Positions 1 to 5,038 of a DNA stretch of 5,038 nucleotides are shown here, in pieces. Made by a program: the position numbers and the translations under genes. Below the pieces are notes generated by a model that was not told the origin of the DNA, did not search any database, and saw only the letters and a program-made list of their open reading frames with translations. This DNA is from Acidilobaceae archaeon (GTDB taxonomy: Archaea > Thermoproteota > Thermoprotei_A > Sulfolobales > Acidilobaceae), in the NCBI GenBank assembly GCA_027057815.1, contig JALURD010000087.1, forward strand, positions 318-5,355, written 5' to 3'. Numbering within the stretch: position 1 is the first letter of the stretch; the number at the start of each line of letters is the position of its first letter.

Positions 1-7
1 CCTTTGA

Positions 8-40
8 TTTTTCCCATTCCACCCGGTTTTTCCCTTATTT
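8..40 (+). terminator. T-rich tracts, possible intrinsic archaeal terminator of a gene to the left
   Basis: Two five-T tracts (8-12 and 27-31) and a shorter TTATTT stretch (35-40) follow each other within about 33 bases. The octamer TTTTTCCC occurs twice (8-15 and 27-34). Archaeal RNA polymerase commonly terminates at runs of T in the non-template strand without needing a strong hairpin, so these tracts could end a + strand transcript entering from the left. No part of an upstream coding region is visible, so its existence and direction are inferred. Confidence 0.35.
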
Positions 41-116
41 GATTAATTTTAAACAACAATGAATTAGTTCGCCGCAGATTTCACTCACTAGGTTATGTAT
101 GGCGGTGCCTGCAACG

Positions 117-123
117 ATTTATC
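117..123 (+). promoter_or_regulatory. candidate TATA box for the acyl-CoA dehydrogenase gene
   Basis: The AT-rich heptamer ATTTATC is centred about 30 bp before the ATG at 150. That is the distance expected when an archaeal transcript starts at, or just before, the initiator codon. No SD sequence lies directly before the ATG, which fits a leaderless mRNA. The match to the archaeal TATA consensus is only moderate, and a competing, better-matching TTTTAAAC lies at 47-54. Confidence 0.35.
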
Positions 124-125
124 TT

Positions 126-137
126 CCCACTAATGGG
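126..137. promoter_or_regulatory. small inverted repeat between the candidate TATA box and the start codon
   Basis: CCCA, a 4-base spacer (CTAA) and TGGG form a perfect 4-bp inverted repeat. It lies just downstream of the candidate TATA box and 12 bp before the ATG at 150. A repressor bound here would block initiation. Some archaea (Sulfolobus) control acyl-CoA dehydrogenase genes with TetR-like FadR regulators on palindromic sites, but these arms are much shorter than such operators, so the assignment is weak. Confidence 0.2.
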
Positions 138-149
138 CCCTAGCTTAAC

Positions 150-1310
150 ATGGTGGCCGCCATGGCCTCCTCGGATGCCGAGATTATCAGGTCTTCTGTG
201 AGGGAATTCGCTGAATCGGTCCTGAGACCTGTCGCGCGGAGGATCGATGCCGAAAACAGTGTACCCGAGGATATCATCCGGAAAACGGCTGAAATGGGAT
301 ACTTCTCCATGCGAGTCCCCGAGGAATATGGCGGACCCGGGCTCTCGGTCCAAGAGTCAGTCATAGTTGTCGAGGAGCTGGCTCGCGTGTCAAGCGCCGT
401 TGCCATAATGGCTGCAGTATCAGGTAGTATGGTGGCCACTCCTCTTCTGTACTATGCTAGTGATGATTTGAAGGAGAAGTACTTGAAGAAGCTTGCAGAG
501 GGAGGGATAGGCGCCTTCGCCCTCACAGAGCCTTGCTGTGGCACGGATGCAGCCTCCATAACAACTAGGGCCGTGAAGGACGGCGACGAGTTTGTCATAA
601 ATGGCAGGAAGACGTTCATAACAAACTCTCCCTACGCGGACTTCTTCTTGGTCGCCGCTAGGACTGGAAAGCCTGAAGATAGGCACAGGGGCATTAGCCT
701 CTTCGTCGTCGAAAAGTCTAGCTGCGTCGAGGTCTCAAAGCTTGACATGATGGGTTACAGGGGAAGCGGGACAAGCGAGGTTCTCTTCAATGACTGCAGG
801 GTGCCTGAGGAGAACCTGGTAGGCGGCCTAAATGAGGGATTCAAAATAGTCATGGATGCCCTCAACGAGGGGAGAGTAGTGACTGCCGCAACTGGCCTCG
901 GGATAATGCAGGCTGCCTTCGAGGAGGCTTTCGAGTACTCAAAGCAGAGGCAGAGCATGGGCAAGCCCATAATTGAGCACCAAATGGTTCAGGCAATAAT
1001 TGCTGACATGAAGACCCTGCTCGAAGCCACTAGGCTTCTAGTGTACACCGCCGCCGCCAAGATCGACGAAAAGGAGCCCGATTACCCTCTGTGGAGTAGC
1101 ATGGCTAAGCTGGCCGCTGCAAGGTGGGGCGTAGACTTGGTGAGAATGGCAATGCAGGTTCTAGGAGGCTTCGGTTACAGCAAGGAGAGCACTGTAGAAA
1201 GGCTATACCGCGACATCAAGATGATAGAGATAGGCGATGGCACTAATCAAGTTCAGCAGATGGTTATAGTCAAGAGCCTTCTTGGAAAGATAAAGCCTCC
1301 ACGAAGGTAG
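150..1310 (+). CDS. acyl-CoA dehydrogenase family flavoprotein (386 aa)
   Basis: This is a complete acyl-CoA dehydrogenase. The family uses FAD to introduce a double bond between C2 and C3 of an acyl-CoA thioester, normally passing electrons to electron-transfer flavoprotein. The length (386 aa) is typical. A helical N-terminal domain (about 5-120) leads to the FAD loop LTEPCCGTD (125-133), the beta-domain motifs NGRKTFITN (151-159) and MGYRGSGTSE (201-210), then a helical C-terminal domain with QVLGGFGYSKE (336-346), which fits the second family signature. The base that removes the alpha proton is usually Glu in a YEGT-like motif; here the motif is IGDGTNQ with Asp363, and the alternative position used by isovaleryl-CoA dehydrogenase (in LNEGR, 238-242) appears to be Gly241. 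An in-frame TAG at 141-143 limits the start to ATG 150, GTG 153 or ATG 162; 150 is chosen for its spacing from the candidate TATA box. No ETF, thiolase or CoA ligase gene is nearby, so the substrate is unknown. Confidence 0.93.
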   Translation: MVAAMASSDAEIIRSSVREFAESVLRPVARRIDAENSVPEDIIRKTAEMGYFSMRVPEEYGGPGLSVQESVIVVEELARVSSAVAIMAAVSGSMVATPLLYYASDDLKEKYLKKLAEGGIGAFALTEPCCGTDAASITTRAVKDGDEFVINGRKTFITNSPYADFFLVAARTGKPEDRHRGISLFVVEKSSCVEVSKLDMMGYRGSGTSEVLFNDCRVPEENLVGGLNEGFKIVMDALNEGRVVTAATGLGIMQAAFEEAFEYSKQRQSMGKPIIEHQMVQAIIADMKTLLEATRLLVYTAAAKIDEKEPDYPLWSSMAKLAAARWGVDLVRMAMQVLGGFGYSKESTVERLYRDIKMIEIGDGTNQVQQMVIVKSLLGKIKPPRR

Positions 1311-1327
1311 GCTAAGCCCTGATCCCT

Positions 1328-1335
1328 GGGGGGAG
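1328..1335 (+). promoter_or_regulatory. G-rich ribosome binding site of the GHL6-like gene
   Basis: GGGGGGAG lies 10 nt before the ATG at 1346, the only plausible start after the in-frame TAA at 1313-1315. It pairs only partly with the archaeal anti-SD sequence, and the spacing is at the long end. No convincing TATA box is visible in the 35-bp gap, so this gene is probably read through from the acyl-CoA dehydrogenase promoter. Confidence 0.5.
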
Positions 1336-1345
1336 AATAGAGTCC

Positions 1346-3580
1346 ATGAGCCGACTGCCCCGTTTCGTGAGAGCTTTACAGTTCAATATAGAAGACCAGT
1401 ATGGCTTCTTTGCGGATAAAGTAACTGCCGATCTCCTCCTGGAAATCGCTGAAAAGGTTAGAGCTAACACCCTTATAGTATTCGCTAGGGACGCGTGGGG
1501 GAGAGTCTTTTACGACGGTAGCAAGTTGTACCCCAAGCACACGAGGAGCAGACTTGACGTTAGGGAGCTAGTCGCGAAGGCCAGGGAGAAAGGTGTAAAG
1601 GTAATCATAATGGCTCTCCATACAGCTAATAGACACATTTTCAGACTCCACCCTGACTGGGCTCAAAGAACCAAGGACGGCGAAGTCATAGTTCTAGAGC
1701 ACGTCCCCGTCGATGAAAGGATCGTGGACCCGCACTGGCCGCAGATATGCATTAACAGTCCGGCCATGGAGGAATTCTTCATCCCCGAAGCCAGGGAGGC
1801 CATGAAGATAACCGGTGCAGACGGCCTCTTACTCGACAGCTTCAGGTACCTGCCCGACCTCTCTAAGGCCTGCTATTGCCGCTATTGCAGGGATCTCTTC
1901 AGGCGTGAGACCGGGTTCGACTTGCCCCACAGGAAGGACCTAGATAGTGAAGCCTACAGGCTCGCCTGGGAGTGGCGTTATAGGAAAACTGTGGAGGCCT
2001 TGAAGAGGGTGAAGCATGCACTCGAGGAGGCAGCGCCAGGAGCCCCTCTGCTCTTTAATAGCCACCCAGCAGGTTGGGCTGGTAGGGCCAACAGGGTTGC
2101 CGAGCTTGCCAGAGATTACTTAGACGGGGTATTCGCTGAAGCAAGTGAGGTCGACGTTAAAGGACCAGGGCTCCTCACGTTCATCGCGAAGCTCTCAAGG
2201 AGCCTCATCGGCAGGGATTCAAGGAAACCCGTGCTTGTCACCAGGAACCTCTTCCACTTCGTGAGAACCCCACAGAGCGTGCCAGCACCCACAGTCAGGC
2301 AAGGTATCAGGGAAATAGTAGCGGCTGGCGGCATGCCCGTCGCTACCATGTTCTCCAGCCAGTTATTCACGGATCCACGTGCTCTTGACGCCCTATCACA
2401 GGTTTACTCTGAACTCGAGAGGATAGAGGAGTATTTGGTAGGCGCTCAACCCCTCAAGTACGCCGGACTTGTCTACAGCACCTTCACGCATGACTGGTTT
2501 GTCCATGATAGGCCAGACTATTACGTGGGAGAAGTCGAGGGCTTCGCGTATATGCTCATGCACTCCCATCGACCCTGGTGCATACTCTCGGACAGTGACC
2601 TAGAAAATGGCCTAGACCCTAAGGAGTGGCCTGTAGTAATCACGCCTAGCCTAGGAGTCCTCAGTGATCGAGCTGAGGAGTCTCTGAAAAGGTACGTAGA
2701 GGAGGGCGGGATCCTGGTTGCCACCAGCGTCCTAGGAGTCATGAGGAAGGACTTCACCTACAGGTTGAGCCTAGCAGCCCAGGACGTGCTCGGAATACAC
2801 TATGAGGGCAGGATGCGTCTGGGATACGTCTACATCAACCTCGGTGGCCCGGGAGACCCAGTCTACGAGGAGTACTGGGCCGGGTTGCCCGAGTCCATAC
2901 CATTTGGAGACCACAATACGGCCTTCAGGAGGACGAGATGGGATCCCAGGCTCGGCGAGGCGTCCAGGATAGTCACTACAACGGCACGAGTACTAGCTAG
3001 GCTCCAAATGCCAAGGAAGCCTTGGGGCTACGAGTACACGCTTGGCCGTAGCCTGCCCCCGCCTGGGCCACTGCTAGACGCCCCAGCGATAACTATAAAC
3101 AAGTACGGAGAGGGCTACGCAGTATTCTACGCCGTCAAGCTGGGGATCCACTATAACAGGCTGGGCCACCCTGACTACCTAGAGTTATTCACCAGGGTGC
3201 TCGAGCGCGTAGCACCGAAGCCCTTAGTGGAAGTTGAGGCGCCGGACACAGTCCAGGCAGAATACTACAGACAGGACGGCGATAGGATAATAGTGCACCT
3301 AGTCAACCACACGTACAACCAAAGAATACTCGACGCCCCCGTCGGCGCAGCCCGCCAGGCCCTGCCACCCTTCGACCCCACCTATAGCATCCACCCGATC
3401 AGGAACGTCATACCCGTAGCTGGCGTCAAGGTTAGGGCGAGGCTCCCAGAAGGCAGGTATAAGGTGAGGCTAGCCATCACCGGGGAAGAGGCAACAGTCG
3501 AGGCCAGCCGTAGGGGCCTCGAGTACACGCTGAACGAGCTTGGCGAGTACGAGGTAGTTGTGATCGAGCCTAAGCGCTAA
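1346..3580 (+). CDS. putative glycoside hydrolase, GHL6-like with beta-galactosidase trimerisation-like domain (744 aa)
   Basis: The N-terminal half (about 8-300) resembles the GHL6 'hypothetical glycosyl hydrolase 6' type of TIM barrel: strand NTLIVFARDAWGRVFYD (41-57), strand KGVKVIIM (82-89), HPDW (102-105), ICINSP (134-139), GLLLDSFRY (160-168), then a Cys-rich CYCRYCRDLF (176-185) before the family-like ETGFDLP (188-194). Candidate catalytic acids are Asp164 at a strand end and Glu265 in VFAEASE; this is inferred from position only. Residues about 370-470 look like the A4 beta-galactosidase trimerisation (Rossmann/glutaminase-like) fold, with WPVVITPSLGVLSD (428-441) and EEGGILVATS (452-461). 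About 625-744 is beta-rich, like the C-terminal sandwich of such enzymes. There is no signal peptide or membrane segment, so it should act in the cytosol, on an unknown substrate. Cys176, 178 and 181 could bind metal or be purely structural. Its start is 35 bp after the acyl-CoA dehydrogenase stop, suggesting co-transcription. The fold family is fairly sure; the enzymatic activity is not. Confidence 0.75.
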   Translation: MSRLPRFVRALQFNIEDQYGFFADKVTADLLLEIAEKVRANTLIVFARDAWGRVFYDGSKLYPKHTRSRLDVRELVAKAREKGVKVIIMALHTANRHIFRLHPDWAQRTKDGEVIVLEHVPVDERIVDPHWPQICINSPAMEEFFIPEAREAMKITGADGLLLDSFRYLPDLSKACYCRYCRDLFRRETGFDLPHRKDLDSEAYRLAWEWRYRKTVEALKRVKHALEEAAPGAPLLFNSHPAGWAGRANRVAELARDYLDGVFAEASEVDVKGPGLLTFIAKLSRSLIGRDSRKPVLVTRNLFHFVRTPQSVPAPTVRQGIREIVAAGGMPVATMFSSQLFTDPRALDALSQVYSELERIEEYLVGAQPLKYAGLVYSTFTHDWFVHDRPDYYVGEVEGFAYMLMHSHRPWCILSDSDLENGLDPKEWPVVITPSLGVLSDRAEESLKRYVEEGGILVATSVLGVMRKDFTYRLSLAAQDVLGIHYEGRMRLGYVYINLGGPGDPVYEEYWAGLPESIPFGDHNTAFRRTRWDPRLGEASRIVTTTARVLARLQMPRKPWGYEYTLGRSLPPPGPLLDAPAITINKYGEGYAVFYAVKLGIHYNRLGHPDYLELFTRVLERVAPKPLVEVEAPDTVQAEYYRQDGDRIIVHLVNHTYNQRILDAPVGAARQALPPFDPTYSIHPIRNVIPVAGVKVRARLPEGRYKVRLAITGEEATVEASRRGLEYTLNELGEYEVVVIEPKR

Positions 3581-3597
3581 CACACGGCATCTTGCAC

Positions 3598-3605
3598 CTT
3601 TAAAC
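3598..3605 (+). promoter_or_regulatory. TATA box, probable promoter of the ATP synthase genes
   Basis: CTTTAAAC is a good match to an archaeal TATA element and lies in the 63-bp non-coding gap after the GHL6-like gene. Transcription would be expected to start about 25 bp downstream, near 3624-3630, giving a short leader of about 15-20 nt that holds the G-run SD before the TTG at 3644. No clear purine-rich BRE precedes it. This suggests the ATP synthase genes form their own transcription unit. Confidence 0.5.
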
Positions 3606-3618
3606 TCCTACCACTTCA

Positions 3619-3633
3619 CCGGGTAGATCCCGG
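3619..3633. repeat. inverted repeat at the predicted ATP synthase transcription start
   Basis: CCGGG, a 5-base spacer (TAGAT) and CCCGG form a perfect 5-bp inverted repeat. It spans the start site predicted from the TATA box at 3598-3605 and touches the SD G-run at 3632-3636. If transcription begins near 3627 the left arm is not in the mRNA, so a DNA-level site is likelier than an RNA hairpin. Five-base GC arms can also arise by chance. Confidence 0.35.
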
Positions 3634-3636
3634 GGG
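3632..3636 (+). promoter_or_regulatory. G-run ribosome binding site supporting the TTG start of subunit H
   Basis: GGGGG lies 7 nt before TTG 3644. No ATG or GTG occurs in frame between the preceding stop (TAA 3578-3580) and this TTG, and the next in-frame Met is residue 55, in the middle of the helix. The SD therefore decides the start. The same 7-nt spacing is seen before the TTG of the next gene. Confidence 0.55.
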
Positions 3637-3643
3637 TTCTAGT

Positions 3644-3982
3644 TTGACAGAGAGTCACGTAGCAAGGCTAGCAAAGGCTATCCAGTGGCTCGATGAGGAG
3701 CTAGAGAGGGCTGCCAAGGCAGCGTCTGAGAAGGCTACAAGCCTACTGAAGGTGGCTGACTCCCTCGTGAGAGAGTTCGAGAACGACGTAGACGTGGCAG
3801 TCAAAATGCTGGCCGACGAACTAGAGTCCAAGGTAGACGAGGCCGTTAAGGCCATGGACGCGGAGTACGAGGAGAAACTCAGGAAAGCGGTTGAGGAGGT
3901 CAAGAGCAAGGCGGAAGCAAACCTAGAGAAAGCCGTCGAGGCCGTTGTCAAGGAGATCATCTCTCTGATGGAGGGGGCCTAG
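3644..3982 (+). CDS. atpH: probable A-type ATP synthase peripheral-stalk subunit H (112 aa, coiled coil)
   Basis: This small, highly charged protein is almost entirely predicted helix: it has no proline or cysteine and its only glycine is residue 111. Ala, Glu, Lys and Val dominate and hydrophobic residues recur every three to four positions, the pattern of a long coiled coil. Its size and the ending NLEKAVEAVVKEI (93-105) resemble subunit H of the archaeal A-type ATP synthase. Subunit H pairs with subunit E to form the peripheral stalks that hold the A1 head against rotation. The gene sits two bases before subunit C, which strongly supports the assignment, since helical composition alone is not specific. 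The start is TTG, with a GGGGG SD 7 nt upstream. A shortened subunit E is less likely, because E is about 185-200 aa and has a globular C-terminal domain that is absent here. Confidence 0.7.
   Translation: MTESHVARLAKAIQWLDEELERAAKAASEKATSLLKVADSLVREFENDVDVAVKMLADELESKVDEAVKAMDAEYEEKLRKAVEEVKSKAEANLEKAVEAVVKEIISLMEGA
3970..3977 (+). promoter_or_regulatory. strong Shine-Dalgarno sequence deciding the TTG start of subunit C
   Basis: GGAGGGGG lies within the last codons of the subunit H gene, 7 nt before the TTG at 3985. It is the best SD match in the window and supports a TTG start without an ATG. Because the SD is inside the upstream gene and the stop-to-start gap is only 2 bp, translation of H and C is probably coupled. 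Confidence 0.7.
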
Positions 3983-3984
3983 GA

Positions 3985-5031
3985 TTGAGTGCCCCAAGGT
4001 ACGCTAAGATTGTTCCGGTACTCAGGGTATTGAGGGGCAAAATTCTGGGAGTTGAGAGGCTGAGGGAGCTCACCGCTACAGCCAGCGTTGACGACGTTCT
4101 GGCCGGCCTGAGGGACACCCTCTATGGCCAGGCAGCTGAGGCAAGGATCCCGGAGAAAGTTGTCCAGTCAATGTACAATATATACTGGGAGACCGTGGTG
4201 AAGGTCGCCAAAATAGCGCCAGCCGAAGCCTCAGACCTAGCCCTCTCCTTCATTAGAGTCGACGAGGTGTCAGACGCGATCAGTATAGCATACAAGGTAG
4301 CCAGGGGCACGGGCATATGGGGCTCATACATAACCAGTGCTGTGAAGGACTCCTTCACGTCAAAAGTACTCGCTGAGCCCGAGGCTGCCTCCAGCCTTCA
4401 AAGGCTTGTGGAGGCCGCGCCCCGCTGGATGAGGAGAATACTCGGCGACGCTGTGGAGGCCTTCAACTCTGCCAGGGATCCCGGAGCCCTGGCATACTAC
4501 CGGCCTCTGGCCAGGGTTAGGGTCTTCTATGAGTCCATGGCCGGGCTCGACCGCTACAGTCTGAAGGGGGCCCTCGACGTCCTCTGCCCGCTTATACGCT
4601 CCGAGGCCGCCGCGGCTGCTCTGGAGGCATCAATAGCAGGGGTCCCAGGCAGGAGTCTGGAGGCGGCTTGGAGGGTTAGAGTTGAGGACCTTTGCGGCGT
4701 GAACTGGAGGAGACTCGCTGAAGTAGTTTCACGCGAGGGGGATCCCTCCTCGGTGGCCGCCTACCTCAAGCAGTCCATGCCGGATGTACCGCTTGAGGGC
4801 AAGACTCCCATAGAGCAGGCCGCCAGTGCTAGGTCGTGGGGTAGGAGGGAGTCCAGGAGGAAGGCTGAGGCCGCGTTCCTAGGCTACCCGTTCCATGCTG
4901 GCCTCGTGGCTGCCGGGTTATTATTGCTGAGGCTTGAGTTCGAGGACTTGAAGTCTGTACTGCTGGCTACCAAGTATAAGGTGCACCCGAGCGAGTACGC
5001 TGTAGTCCTGTCGAGACCCGGGGTCGCCTAG
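3985..5031 (+). CDS. atpC: A-type ATP synthase subunit C (V-type subunit d/AC39 family, 348 aa)
   Basis: Subunit C of the archaeal A1Ao ATP synthase is a funnel-shaped helical protein that sits on the proteolipid ring and couples it to the central shaft (subunits D and F). The N-terminus fits the family: a short YAKIVPVLRVLRGKIL segment (6-21), then LRELTATASVDDVLAGLRDTLYG (26-48), comparable to the usual 'R...L...L..L....S..EVL..L..T.YG' opening. GLDRYSLKGALDVLCPLIRSEA (187-208) fits the middle repeat. The ending GYPFHAGLVAAGLLLLRLEFEDLKSVLLATKYKV (residues 299-332, key Glu318, Glu320 and Leu322) fits the C-terminal 'E..NLR.I..GK' element. The length is normal (about 350 aa), with no signal peptide; the run of Leu near 312-316 is a buried helix rather than a clear membrane span. 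TTG is the start, with a strong SD. It probably forms an operon with subunit H, and further ATP synthase genes may follow beyond the window. Confidence 0.85.
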   Translation: MSAPRYAKIVPVLRVLRGKILGVERLRELTATASVDDVLAGLRDTLYGQAAEARIPEKVVQSMYNIYWETVVKVAKIAPAEASDLALSFIRVDEVSDAISIAYKVARGTGIWGSYITSAVKDSFTSKVLAEPEAASSLQRLVEAAPRWMRRILGDAVEAFNSARDPGALAYYRPLARVRVFYESMAGLDRYSLKGALDVLCPLIRSEAAAAALEASIAGVPGRSLEAAWRVRVEDLCGVNWRRLAEVVSREGDPSSVAAYLKQSMPDVPLEGKTPIEQAASARSWGRRESRRKAEAAFLGYPFHAGLVAAGLLLLRLEFEDLKSVLLATKYKVHPSEYAVVLSRPGVA

Positions 5032-5038
5032 GATCCCT

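Larger units (their letters stand above)
1..149. other. non-coding leader region upstream of the acyl-CoA dehydrogenase gene
   Basis: No convincing protein or RNA gene is visible in this AT-richer stretch. It contains the T-tracts at 8-40, a TATA-like TTTTAAAC at 47-54, a second TATA-like ATTTATC at 117-123 and a small inverted repeat at 126-137. The only ATG-started reading frames are tiny (2, 12 and 14 codons) and have no SD sequence. The TTTTAAAC element, if used, would give a leader of roughly 70 nt; the element at 117-123 would give a leaderless mRNA. Confidence 0.6.

Noticed and set aside
59..133. Two other tiny ATG-started frames (59-67 with 2 codons, 95-133 with 12 codons).
   Set aside because: Too short, no SD and no recognisable content; expected by chance.
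99..143. 14-codon ATG-started frame in phase with, and just before, the acyl-CoA dehydrogenase, ending at TAG 141-143; possible upstream peptide or interrupted N-terminal extension.
   Set aside because: It has no SD, and the dehydrogenase is already full length from 150. The sequence does not resemble a family N-terminus, and a promoter within this stretch is more likely.
420..686. Minus-strand open frame within the acyl-CoA dehydrogenase gene.
   Set aside because: It lies entirely within a conserved family gene on the other strand and shows no recognisable domain.
3655..3960. 101-aa Ser/Ala-rich open frame on the minus strand opposite subunit H.
   Set aside because: It is the antisense of a Glu/Lys/Ala-rich coding region. 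Its low-complexity Ser/Ala composition comes from that, and it overlaps a well-supported gene completely.
1..5038. Searched for CRISPR arrays, tRNA or rRNA genes, terminal inverted repeats and transposase or toxin-antitoxin genes.
   Set aside because: No regularly spaced repeats, cloverleaf-like segments or mobile-element proteins were seen. Nearly all sequence from 150 on is accounted for by four intact genes.

Overview
The window looks like chromosomal DNA of a hyperthermophilic archaeon of the Thermoproteota (Crenarchaeota), perhaps Desulfurococcales-like. The clues are A-type (archaeal) ATP synthase genes, heavy use of AGG/AGA for Arg and ATA for Ile, two TTG start codons backed by G-rich Shine-Dalgarno (SD) sequences, TTTAAA-type TATA boxes, and short spacers between genes. 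The order or genus cannot be fixed from the sequence alone. All four protein genes lie on the + strand and are complete.

Positions 1-149 are an AT-richer non-coding stretch. It has T-tracts that could end transcription of a gene to the left, and promoter-like elements for the first gene. That gene (150-1310) encodes a full-length acyl-CoA dehydrogenase flavoprotein, probably translated from a leaderless or nearly leaderless mRNA. It carries Asp where the family's usual catalytic Glu would be. After a 35-bp gap, 1346-3580 encodes a 744-residue cytosolic protein. It is built like the poorly characterised GHL6-type putative glycoside hydrolases: a TIM-barrel-like N-terminal half, a beta-galactosidase-trimerisation (A4)-like middle domain and a beta-rich tail. 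The short gap suggests co-transcription with the dehydrogenase, but no shared pathway is evident.

A 63-bp gap (3581-3643) holds a TATA-like box, an inverted repeat and a G-run SD. It probably starts a separate transcription unit for the A-type ATP synthase. The first gene (3644-3982) is a 112-residue, proline-free helical protein resembling peripheral-stalk subunit H. Two bases later comes subunit C (3985-5031), which couples the central rotor shaft to the membrane proteolipid ring. Both start with TTG, each 7 nt after a G-rich SD. The window ends 7 bp after subunit C, so the rest of the ATP synthase operon may lie to the right.

I saw no RNA genes, CRISPR arrays, insertion sequences or defence systems. 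The points most worth a second look are the Glu-to-Asp change in the dehydrogenase, the uncharacterised GHL6-like protein with its CxCxxC motif, and a recurring GATCCC-plus-G-run leader motif before start codons.
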